From Rathayibacter tanaceti (GTDB lineage Bacteria; Actinomycetota; Actinomycetes; Actinomycetales; Microbacteriaceae), in contig NZ_LIIN01000016.1 of the NCBI RefSeq assembly GCF_001634385.1, positions 1 through 34,084 on the forward strand: a DNA stretch of 34,084 nt. Reading direction: 5' to 3'. Below, in pieces: positions 24,921-33,100 of the stretch. The notes below the pieces were generated by a model. That model saw only the letters and a program-made list of their open reading frames with translations. It was not told where the DNA came from and did not search any database. Every line of letters begins with the position of its first letter. The stretch's first letter is position 1. The translations under genes and the position numbers were made by a program.

Positions 24921-25832
24921 TCAGGCCGCACCTTCCTGCAGCCAGCGCTGGAAGGTCAGCACCGTGTCGCTGTTGGTCAGGCCGGGGACGACGTGGCCGA
25001 ACTGGCCGCCGGCGCCGCTGTGGTAGACGATGGTCGCCTCCCGGGCGACGGGGAGGGCCAGGCGGCGCAGGCGCCCGCCGTGGATCTCGGCGGGGACGAG
25101 GGTGTCGGCCGAGCCCGCCGAGATGCGCAGACGCGTGCGCGCCCAGGCCGACTGCGGGAGACGCGAGGGGTTGCCGTCGCGCAGGGCGTTGCGGTCGCCG
25201 CCGTAGACGGCGAGGACGCGTCCCGGGTCGCGCGACTCGGTGTCCTCGAGGTCGTAGACGCTGCTCGCGTGGTACGCGCCGTAGATGTTCGGGATCAGGC
25301 GGTTGGCGTAGGCCCAGCACAGCAGGGCGCCGCCGCCGGAGTTCGAGCGGAGGAAGCTGGCCCGCACGCTCCACAGCCCGGTCACGTACCGCACGGCGGC
25401 GGCCTGCGCGGCGAGCGCGGTCGAGTTCGTGTAGGCGGTGCTGCCTCCGTAATTGGGGCAGATGCTGACCATGCCCTGGTCGATGAGCTGGTCCGCGGAG
25501 TACTGGTAGGCGCCCGAGAGCGCCTCGTAGCTGCTCCCGCTCGCGTGGTAGTACCAGACGACGGGCACCGGGACGCCCCTGTTCGGGACGGCGGTGTGCG
25601 GGACGAAGAGGCGGGCCCGGTCGGTGCCGATCACGACGTCGACGATCTCGTAGGGCTTCCGGCCGACGCGGGAGGTCGCGGTGTCGGTGCGCGAGATCTC
25701 TCCGGGCAGGCGGGGGATCACCGAGTAGTTCGCGGCGGCGGCGGCGGGAGGGGCGACGAGGGCAGCGCCGGCGACTCCGGCTGCTCCGGCGAGAAGAATG
25801 CGGCGCGGGATTCCGCGCGAGGTGTCAGTCAT
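24921..25832 (-). CDS. Tat-exported alpha/beta-hydrolase-fold esterase
   Basis: 303 residues. The N-terminus has a twin-arginine signal (IPRRILLAGAAGVAGAALVA with a following APPAAAAA cleavage region), so the folded protein crosses by the Tat route. The mature part shows VVWYYHASGSSYE (oxyanion region), the nucleophile region RSNSGGGALLC, an acid in SAGSADTLVP and a late His in GGQFGHVVPG: a serine-esterase arrangement without the classical first Gly of GxSxG. I cannot name a closer family. GAAGGAACCTCGAT precedes the ATG 25832; in-frame codons further upstream are basic and not signal-like, so they are left out. A secreted esterase beside polysaccharide genes suggests deacylation of the product; this is inference. 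Confidence 0.8.
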   Translation of the reverse strand: MTDTSRGIPRRILLAGAAGVAGAALVAPPAAAAANYSVIPRLPGEISRTDTATSRVGRKPYEIVDVVIGTDRARLFVPHTAVPNRGVPVPVVWYYHASGSSYEALSGAYQYSADQLIDQGMVSICPNYGGSTAYTNSTALAAQAAAVRYVTGLWSVRASFLRSNSGGGALLCWAYANRLIPNIYGAYHASSVYDLEDTESRDPGRVLAVYGGDRNALRDGNPSRLPQSAWARTRLRISAGSADTLVPAEIHGGRLRRLALPVAREATIVYHSGAGGQFGHVVPGLTNSDTVLTFQRWLQEGAA

Positions 25833-25885
25833 ATCGAGGTTCCTTCGGAGCTGTCGCCGGCTGCGTCGATCCCGCCGGCCCTTCT

Positions 25886-25910
25886 GATATCGACGTAGCC
25901 GATATCGACG
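25886..25910. repeat. Two direct repeats GATATCGACG, 15-bp period
   Basis: GATATCGACG occurs at 25886-25895 and 25901-25910, about 55-78 bp upstream of the esterase start. A related ATATCGAGG follows the ATG itself (25831). It may bind a regulator; identity unknown. Confidence 0.3.
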
Positions 25911-25958
25911 CACGAGAAGTCTCGATCGACCCCCCGACCCACTGGTGAGTGTACGGGC

Positions 25959-25980
25959 CGCAGATGACATTCAGATGACG
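25959..25980 (-). promoter_or_regulatory. PHO-box-like tandem 11-bp repeat upstream of the esterase gene
   Basis: On the minus strand CGTCATCTGAA is followed directly by TGTCATCTGCG, two 11-bp units in tandem. The second fits the Streptomyces PhoP unit G(G/T)TCAYYYR(G/C)G at 10 of 11 positions; the first is weaker. 11-bp direct repeats are typical of OmpR/PhoB-family response regulators. The site lies ~127 bp before the esterase start. Confidence 0.35.
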
Positions 25981-26010
25981 TGCGGATCACATCTGATCGC
26001 CTTTCGGCAA

Positions 26011-27003
26011 TCACCGGGCTGCGCTGAAGAGGCGCCGGGATCGACCGGCGGACTTCTCGACAGCGCGCTGGAGGACGAAAGGCACAGCGCTTTCGGCTGA
26101 GACGACTCTCGCGGAGGCGGCGAGATCGAGAGTCTCGCGAGTGAGGCCCTCGATCCCGACGGTGACGGCGAGACCGGACTCGGCGAGCCGCGTCGTGATC
26201 TGCACCTGGTGGTCGTCGACGTGCTCGCCGGCGGCGGCCCGCCGGGGCACCAGGATCGGCACCCGGCCCTGCTGGATGGCGCTGAGCGCCGTGCCCACGC
26301 CGCCGTGCGCGAGGACGATGTCGGCCGCCGCCATCGCCTCGTTGAGCTCGTCGTGCGGCACGGAGTGGCGGCCCTCGATGCCCAGCTGCGAGACGTCGTT
26401 CGCTCCCGTCTGCCACAGCACCTCCACTCCCTCCAGCAGCGGTGCCAGCGCGGCGAAGAAGCGAGGGAACGGGTAGCCGTCCTGCGTCCCGACCGAGACG
26501 ACGGCGCGGCGGATCGGCCGCGGAGCGACAGCCTCGACCCGGTACGTGTCGAAGATCGAGCCGCCGAACCGCCAGCGGTCGTCGGCCCACGAGCGGTACT
26601 GCGTGTACGTCGAAACGGCGGGGATCCGCGCGAGGATGCGGCCGGTGACCGAGGGACCGAGCACGCGCGCGGCGCTCTCGATGTAGTGGGCCGGGATGCC
26701 CCGGGACGCGGCGAGCGGGAGGAAGGAGAGGGCTGGACTCGCGCCGGTGCTGAACACCGCGTCGTAGGAGCCGCGGGCCAGGACCGAGCGGGCGATCGCC
26801 GCGTTCCGCAGCATCGGCACGACGGCGCGGGGCGGAGCGTCGGCCAGGTGCGTCACCCGTCGGTCGCTCAGGAGGGTACGGCTGAGCGCGCTGTCCACGG
26901 TGGCCCAGTGCTGCTCGGACGGGTCGACGCCGAGCAGACCCGAGAGAGCGAACATCTCCTTGAGATGTCCTCCCCCGGAACTGACGAACAGATACGAAGC
27001 CAT
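26011..27003 (-). CDS. Fused Alg14/Alg13-type glycosyltransferase (GT28-like C-terminus)
   Basis: 330 residues. The N-terminal half has the Alg14 start (YLFVSSGGGHLKEMFAL, 4-20) and STGASPALSFLPLAASRG. The C-terminal half is Alg13/GT28-like: RRAVVSVGTQDGYPFPRFF, LAHGGVGTALSAIQQGRVP and VPRRAAAGEHVDDHQ. In eukaryotes and in rhizobial and streptococcal EPS systems (PssD/PssE, CpsF/CpsG types) these are two proteins; here they are one chain. It should add the second or a later sugar to a lipid-linked acceptor at the membrane, from a UDP-sugar. GAAGG precedes ATG 27003. It is the first gene of the visible polysaccharide strand, with its own leader region. Confidence 0.87.
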   Translation of the reverse strand: MASYLFVSSGGGHLKEMFALSGLLGVDPSEQHWATVDSALSRTLLSDRRVTHLADAPPRAVVPMLRNAAIARSVLARGSYDAVFSTGASPALSFLPLAASRGIPAHYIESAARVLGPSVTGRILARIPAVSTYTQYRSWADDRWRFGGSIFDTYRVEAVAPRPIRRAVVSVGTQDGYPFPRFFAALAPLLEGVEVLWQTGANDVSQLGIEGRHSVPHDELNEAMAAADIVLAHGGVGTALSAIQQGRVPILVPRRAAAGEHVDDHQVQITTRLAESGLAVTVGIEGLTRETLDLAASARVVSAESAVPFVLQRAVEKSAGRSRRLFSAAR

Positions 27004-27038
27004 ACGCGCCTTCACTGGTGATGATCGATAACAGGCGT

Positions 27039-27057
27039 GTGGATGATCATCGTCCAC
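27039..27057. promoter_or_regulatory. Palindrome upstream of the Alg14/13-type gene
   Basis: GATGATCATC (27042-27051) is a perfect palindrome; GTG...CAC flanks extend it with a two-base slip. On the coding strand GATCATC recurs 22 bp further on, two helical turns. It lies 36-54 bp before the start and could be an operator. Confidence 0.3.
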
Positions 27058-27328
27058 TGAGGACGACCACCGATCCTGGAGCAGAAGTAGGCCGAGCCTA
27101 GCAGGACGAGTAGTCGAGAGCGGTACCGGAGGAGAACAGTTCACCTTCAACCACGGGGAATTACCGTCCGCACCGAAATCGATAGGCGCTCAGGTGAGAA
27201 AAGGAGCGGATCTCGCTTTCGATCCCTTATTGCGAAAGGCCGCCGACGTCAATGGCCTGCGGATCGACGATTCCGCTCGTATCGTCGGAGCCTCCGGCAC
27301 CGACGCCGGTCGATGGAGGAGGAGCGCG

Positions 27329-27574
27329 ATGAGCGACAGCGAGCAGAGCCGGCCCGAGCAGGACGGGCCCGTCATGGCCGGCAGCGACGACGCAGGCAAC
27401 GACGAGAAGCTGAGCGGGCTGATCGACCAGGTCGAGCACGACCACGGTGCCGAGGGTGCGGGGGCGATGGCGGAGGCGCTGCGCGAGCGCGCCGACGAGA
27501 CCGGCACCGACATCGCCGAGGAGCCCGAGGCCGGTTCAGGCCCGGTCGAGGACAGCGGGACCGCCCAGGTCTGA
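27329..27574 (+). CDS. Small acidic hypothetical protein
   Basis: 81 residues, strongly acidic, rich in Glu, Asp, Gly and Ala, with no cysteine, no hydrophobic segment and no signal peptide. The middle (EKLSGLIDQVEHDHGAEGAG) could form a helix. I do not recognise the family. The ATG has GGAGGAGG six to seven bases upstream, which supports translation from here; the longer in-frame start at 27194 has no such site and adds unremarkable sequence. It is isolated, convergent with the flavoprotein gene and divergent from the Alg14/13-type gene, so context gives no role. Confidence 0.6.
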   Translation: MSDSEQSRPEQDGPVMAGSDDAGNDEKLSGLIDQVEHDHGAEGAGAMAEALRERADETGTDIAEEPEAGSGPVEDSGTAQV

Positions 27575-27843
27575 GGGCTGCGCGGACCGTCAGGGTGCGC
27601 GCCGCCTGGCGGAGATCGGGGCTCGGGTGACGCTCATCGTCGGCCCAGCGGTCCGGTCCCCTGCCAAGGAGCGCTCTGCGGTCAGGACCGGGGCCGCGGG
27701 GCGATCCTGCCGCGACCCCGCGACGTCGGTTCAGCACGACTCCTCGATCGCCGAACCGGCGGGGGTCTGCGGCCGCCCCGGAGTCGCGCAGAGCCCGGTG
27801 CTCGGCAGCCGGGGAGCCGAGCTGCCTCCCCGATCCGCCGCGC

Positions 27844-28701
27844 TCAGTCCGCGAAGATCGCGCCGACGGGCTCGCGCTTCTCCGCCTGGAAGCGGTCCTC
27901 GGCCCGGCCGAGCGCCCAGTAGGCGGAGAGCGAGAGAGCGCGCCGCTCCACGCCCCACTCGTCCTGCAGCAGGGCGCGCAGCTGCTTCATGGCCGTGCGC
28001 TCGCCGTGCGCGAACACCTCGAGCTCACCCTCGGGCCGCGGCTCGGCGCGCACCGCTGCGACCAGGGCGTGCCCGGCCTCGAGGCCGCCGCGGTGCAGCC
28101 AGCGCACCTCCACTCCGTCCGGAGCCGCGAGCACGAGCTCGTCCTCGGCGCCGTGCACCTCGATCAGCGCGAGTCCGCGCGCCTGCTCAGGCATCGCCTC
28201 AAGGGCGGAGGCGATCGCCGGCAGAGCGGAGTCGTCGCCGAGGAGCAGGTGCGCGGCCTCCACCCGCGGGGACCACGCGCCGCCGGGGGCCGAGAGCGCG
28301 ACCCTGTCGCCCGGGCGGGCCGCGAGCGCCCACGGACCAGCGACTCCCTCGTCGCCGTGCACGACGAAGTCGATGGCGGCCGACTGCTCCTCGTGATCGA
28401 GCGAGCGGACGGTGTAGGTGCGGCGGACGGGCAGCTGCTCGGCGGGGACGCTCGAGCGCAGGGCGTCGAGGTCGAAGGGCGGCTCGAGCGTGGATCCGCG
28501 CGGTGCGAGGAGGAGCTTCACGTAGCGGTCGGTCGCGGCGAGCCGGCCCGGATCGGCGTCCGCCAGGAACGCTCCGAACCCCTCGCCTCCCAGGTGCACG
28601 CGCACGAGGTGCGCGGTGAGGCGCTCGGTCCGCAGCACGGTGAGCACGTGCTGATTGCGGGCGCGTCGTGGGCGGGCGGGGTGCGGAGCAGCGTCTGTCA
28701 T
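27844..28701 (-). CDS. Siderophore-interacting protein (FAD-binding ferric-siderophore reductase)
   Basis: 285 residues of the SIP family. The N-terminal FAD-binding barrel holds RRTYTVRS (~106-113, the FAD-binding RxYT/S motif) and VVHGDEGVAGPWALAARPGD (~126-145), and the C-terminal NAD(P)H-binding SIP domain contains LLLGDDSALPAIASALE and FAHGERTAMKQLR. It reduces ferric siderophores in the cytoplasm to release iron. No IdeR/DtxR box is visible. ATG 28701 is the only in-frame start that fits the family; the GAAGGG in front is unusually close (one base). A large stem-loop sits in the leader (28739-28783). No transport or siderophore-synthesis genes are adjacent. Confidence 0.92.
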   Translation of the reverse strand: MTDAAPHPARPRRARNQHVLTVLRTERLTAHLVRVHLGGEGFGAFLADADPGRLAATDRYVKLLLAPRGSTLEPPFDLDALRSSVPAEQLPVRRTYTVRSLDHEEQSAAIDFVVHGDEGVAGPWALAARPGDRVALSAPGGAWSPRVEAAHLLLGDDSALPAIASALEAMPEQARGLALIEVHGAEDELVLAAPDGVEVRWLHRGGLEAGHALVAAVRAEPRPEGELEVFAHGERTAMKQLRALLQDEWGVERRALSLSAYWALGRAEDRFQAEKREPVGAIFAD

Positions 28702-28738
28702 CCCTTCAGCATGCCCAGCTCGGCTCCGGATGCGCCGA

Positions 28739-28783
28739 GCACACCCGCGATCTTCTCGAAGAGAACGGATGCTGCGGGTGTGC
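28739..28783. repeat. 10-bp perfect inverted repeat with nested hairpin in the flavoprotein leader
   Basis: GCACACCCGC and GCGGGTGTGC enclose 25 bases, which on the minus strand contain a nested TTCTC-TTC-GAGAA stem. It lies 38-82 bp before the siderophore-interacting protein ATG and would fold in its 5' leader RNA if transcription starts upstream. Confidence 0.5.
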
Positions 28784-28851
28784 ACGGGCGGCCGTTCCCG
28801 CCGAGCTGGCGCGAGGCGGAGGAGCGGCGGGCGCGGGGGCCGCGGCGCCCC

Positions 28852-28857
28852 TAGCCT
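28852..28857 (+). promoter_or_regulatory. -10 box, probably leaderless start of the DUF418-type gene
   Basis: TAGCCT (TAnnnT) ends six bases before ATG 28864, and there is no Shine-Dalgarno in between. This is the same layout as at 3784 and 3646. Confidence 0.4.
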
Positions 28858-28863
28858 CTCGGC

Positions 28864-29889
28864 ATGACTGCGACGGCTCCGCGACTCCGCTCCGACCGCC
28901 TGGTCGTCCCCGATGTGCTGCGGGGAGTCGCCGTCGTCGCCATGCTGATCGCGCACGCGATGCCCCTCGTGCCGACGGCGCGGACGGGAGCCAGCGGCCT
29001 GATCGCGTGGAACATCAACGACCTCGCCTCTCCGCTGTTCGCTCTGGTGATGGGGATGTCGGCCGCCCTGGTGCTCGCGCGGCCCGGCGCCTCCGCCCGT
29101 CGTACCGTGCTGCAGAACCTGATCCGAGGGGCCGTGCTCATCGCGCTCGGTCTGTGGCTCGGCGGGTGGGGCAGCTGGATCGCGATCGTGCTCCAGTTCC
29201 TCGGCGTCACGCTCGCGATCGGCACACCGCTCCTGCTGCTGCGGCCGTGGCTGATCGGCGCGATCGCGGGCGTGCTCGCGCTGGTCGCCGGGCCGCTGAA
29301 CGCCGCCGTGCTCGCGGCGGTCGGACCGGTGACGCCGTATCCCCCCGGCCCCCTCGACCTGCTCACCGTGTGGTTGTTCACCGGGCCGAGCTACCGGGTC
29401 ACCAACCTGCTCCCCTTCTTCCTCCTCGGCGCGCTGCTGCTCCGGCACGGTTTCCGCCGCGATCGGCTGCTGCCCGTGCTCGCGGTGGTGGCCGTCGTCG
29501 CCTACCCGGTGCGTGTGGTGGTCGACCGGATCGCCGGGACGGACTCGGTCTCGGGAAGCCTCCCCGACACCCTGCACGACCTGGGGCTCGTGCTCGCGAC
29601 CTACGTCGTCGTGGTGCTGCTCGCGACGGCTCGCGCGCCCGTCGTCGACCGGGTGCTCCTGCCGATGCGGGCGGTGGGCACCGTCGCGCTCTCGGTGTAC
29701 GTGCTCCAGGTCGCGCTGGTCGCGGCGTTCGCGAAGGCGGGGCTCGGCTACTCCGCCGACACTCCGCTCGCGTTCCTCGTGCTCGTGTTCGGCGTCTGGG
29801 CGGTGGGCGTGCTGTGGTGGCGGTTCGTCGGCCTCGGGCCGATCGAGTGGCTGATCGGCCGGCTCACCCGCCTGGTGCCCGGCCGCTGA
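28864..29889 (+). CDS. DUF418/YeiB-type multi-pass membrane protein
   Basis: 341 residues, about nine to ten transmembrane helices. The start SDRLVVPDVLRGVAVVAMLI is the heparan-alpha-glucosaminide acetyltransferase-like opening (RG + AMLI helix), and the end has the DUF418 pattern MRAVGTVALSVYVLQV, then LWWRFVGLGPIEWLIGRLTR. Such proteins are proposed membrane acyltransferases or transporters; substrate unknown. It is divergent from the flavoprotein gene and followed by a hairpin. Not part of the polysaccharide operon. Confidence 0.85.
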   Translation: MTATAPRLRSDRLVVPDVLRGVAVVAMLIAHAMPLVPTARTGASGLIAWNINDLASPLFALVMGMSAALVLARPGASARRTVLQNLIRGAVLIALGLWLGGWGSWIAIVLQFLGVTLAIGTPLLLLRPWLIGAIAGVLALVAGPLNAAVLAAVGPVTPYPPGPLDLLTVWLFTGPSYRVTNLLPFFLLGALLLRHGFRRDRLLPVLAVVAVVAYPVRVVVDRIAGTDSVSGSLPDTLHDLGLVLATYVVVVLLATARAPVVDRVLLPMRAVGTVALSVYVLQVALVAAFAKAGLGYSADTPLAFLVLVFGVWAVGVLWWRFVGLGPIEWLIGRLTRLVPGR

Positions 29890-29894
29890 CGGAC

Positions 29895-29919
29895 CGGCGG
29901 CGGCCCCTCTCCGCCGCCG
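29895..29919 (+). terminator. Terminator hairpin after the DUF418-type gene
   Basis: CGGCGGCGG and CCGCCGCCG form a 9-bp stem with a 7-base loop six bases after the TGA stop. No T-run. Confidence 0.55.
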
Positions 29920-30038
29920 ATCCGCCGCGGCTCAGCGCGCGAGCGACTCCGTGTGCCGCACGAGTGCCGGGCCACGGCCGGCGAGCACCAGATCGCGCAC
30001 GGCCGTCACCGAGAGGGAATCGCGCACCCTTCGTGGTC

Positions 30039-30044
30039 TAGTAT
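30039..30044 (+). promoter_or_regulatory. -10 box candidate for the Rhs gene
   Basis: TAGTAT (TAnnnT) 67 bp before the GTG start. No good TTGACA-type -35 is present; GGAATC at 30016 is faintly like an extracytoplasmic-function sigma -35. Confidence 0.25.
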
Positions 30045-30111
30045 TCCGAGCGAATCTCACGATCCCGTCCGCGGTCTCGTGACGACGAGGTCTGGAGAAG
30101 GGGCGGTAGCG

Positions 30112-33100
30112 GTGGCGGATCTGGGTGCGATCGAGGAGGACGTTCCGTTCGCTGCGGGGGTGGCGGAGGCGGTGGTGTCGGCGTTCACCGACGCGGCGGC
30201 TGTGGTCGAGGGGCAGTCCGGTTCGCGGGCGGGGTCCGCGGTGACGGCGCTGGCGGAGTTCCGTGGCCGGTTCTCGGAGGTGTTCCGCCAGAACGCGCAG
30301 ACCGGCGCGACAGACGCGGCCGAGCTGGTGGCGCGGCTGCGCGAGGTCGCGACGGCGGCCGGCCGGTTGCGGGACGAGGCCGCGAAGGAGCAGCGGCGCC
30401 GGGTCCTGGCGCGGGAGTGGAAGCGGGAGCAGGACTCCCGGAACCTGGTCGAGCAGCTCGGAGCGACGCTGTTCGGCGAGGAGGACCCGCCGGTCGGGCC
30501 TGCTGCCGAGCAGGTGTCGATCCCCGTCGAGCAGGGTGCGGTCGGGGCGCGTCAGACCCCGGCCCCGGGCGGCGGCGGGATGGGCGGGGGGACCTCGTCC
30601 GCGCGGCCGGAGGATCTGCGGGCGTTCGCCGATGCGTCGTCGTCCGCGAACGACGAGCTGCGGGAGCGTCCGGGGCGGTTGCGGGGCCTGCTGACGGATT
30701 TCGCTGAGCAGTGCCGGTGGGGGCATCTGGACGCGGACAGCGTGGTGTCGGGGGTCGTCTCGTGGCTGGCCGCGAACGACCAGGACGTGCAGTGGGCGCG
30801 CAGCATCGCGGACGCGTTCGCGGCGGCGGGCGGGGACGGAACGGTGTCCACGGTCGCGGACAGTGCGCTGGCCCTCGCGCTGGGGTCGGCGGGGGTGGCG
30901 CTGTCCCGGGAGGACATCGCGATCACGCCCGCTCAGGTGTACGGGGCGCCGCCGACGTCCGGCTACGCGGACGACCCGGTGAACACGACCACCGGGAACT
31001 TCCTCGAGACCGAGGTCGATCTGGGGTTCACCGGCGGAACGGGCTCGCTGCGGTGGGAGCGCACCTACAACTCCCTCGATGAGCGTGCCGGGGCGTTCGG
31101 TGCGGGCTGGTCCTCGGTGGCCGAGGTGCGGCTGCGGGTGGAGGACGACGGCGCGACCCTTGTGCTCCCCGACGGGCGGGAGCTGCTGTTCCCCCGCCAG
31201 GGCGAGGGCTGGGACCGGGCGGTCGGCGAGAGCCGATGGCTCGCCCGCGAGAGCGACCCGGAGGGCACGGGTGAGCGGCTCGTGGTCTCGGGGAACGACG
31301 GCTCCCGGTGGCTGTTCACGGCGGGCGGGCGGTGGCTGTCGGCGGGCAGCGGCCCGGGGACACGGGTCGACGTCGAGTACGACGAGCACGGCGCGCTGAC
31401 GCGGCTGCGGCACGAGCGCGGCCGATGGGTGGCTGTGGAGTGGTCGGGCGGGCGGATCGTCGTCGCGCACGCCTCCGACGGCCGCCGGGTGGAGTACGAG
31501 TACGACGCCGGCCGGCTCGTCGCGGCGGCCGGGCCGGGCGGGACGCGCCGGTATGGCTGGAACGCCCAGGGTCTGATCGAGTCGGTGACGGACGCGGGCG
31601 GAGTCGTCGAGGTCCGCAACCGCTACGACGCGAAGCGACGAGTGGTGTCGCAGACCTCACCGTTCGGGCGCACCACCCGGTACGCCTACCTGCCCGGCCG
31701 GGCGACGGTCGTGTCGGACACGGACGGGTCCCGCTCGAACACCTGGATCTCGGACACCCGGGGCCGGCTCGTGGGGATCATCGATCCGGCGGGGCGCCGG
31801 CAGTCGATGAGCTACGACGCCGCCGGGAACCTCCTCACCGCGACCGGCCGCGACGGGACGGTCACCGCGCACGCCTACGACCATCGCGGCCGGCTCGTCC
31901 GCACGAAGACCCCCTCCGGCGCGGACATCACCCGCGGCTACGACGAGTCCGACCGGGTGACCACGGTCGTCGCCGAGCAGGGCGGAGTCACGAGCTACGA
32001 GTACGCGGACGACGAGGACCGCTCCCCGAGTGTCGTGATCGACCCGGAGGGTGGACGCACCCGTCTGACCTGGGTCGACGGCCAGCTGACCGAGGTCACC
32101 GACCCGGAGGGGGTGAGCGTCCGCCTCGGCTACGACCCGTTCGGGGATCTGATCAGCACGACCGACGCGGACGGGAACACCGCGCGTCTGCTGCGCGACC
32201 AGGCGGGCCGCGTGGTCGCCGCCGTGACCCCCTCCGGAGCGCGCACCGAGTACCGCTACACACCGGCCGGTCTTCTCGCTTCCCGCCGCGACCCGCTCGG
32301 CGCGACCTGGCGGTACGAGTACGACAGCGGCGGACGCCTCACCGCTCTCGTCGATCCGCTCGGGGCCCGCACCGTGATGGAGCACGGCGAGCACGGCGCG
32401 GTGTCCCGCACGATCGACCCGCTCGGCCGGGCGATCACGCGGGAGTTCGACGACCTCGGGAACGTCTCGGCCGCGCTGCTGCCGGACGGGAGCTCGTGGC
32501 GGTTCGCGTACGACGCGCTCTCGCGACTGACAGAGACCACCGACCCCGCCGGGCACCTCTGGCGCCGCGAGTACGACGCCGACGGCGCGCTGAGCGCCCT
32601 GATCGACCCGACCGGCTCGCGCGCCACCGTCTTCACCGACCCGCACACCACCGCCGTCTCGGACTCCGCCGCCTCCTCGCGCACCCGCTTCGACCCCCTC
32701 GGCCGGCCCGTCGCGACCGAGGCGCACGACGGATCCACGGCCCTCACCGTCTACGACAGGTGCGGCCGCCCCGTGGAACTCGTCGACGAGGAAGGCGGCC
32801 TCACCCACCTGATCCGCGACGCCGCCGGCCGCATCACCGAACAGATCGCCCCCTCCGGCGCCACCACGCGGTTCGAGTACGACCGGTGCGGGCGCCTCGC
32901 GTCCCTCACCGATCCGGCCGGCGCCTCGACGACGCTCGAGTACGACGCCGACGGGCGCCAGATCCGCTGGAGAGGACCCACCGGCGAGACCGGCTGGAGC
33001 GAGTACGACGCCGCTGGCCGCGCCACCGCCCGGCACACCCCCGGCCGCGGCACCGCCCGCTACCGCTACGACCCGCTCGGCCGCGTCGTCTGGTCCCACG

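Noticed and set aside
29932-31470. 512-residue minus-strand open frame over the Rhs head
   Set aside because: Arg/Pro/His-rich with no domains; an antisense shadow caused by high GC.
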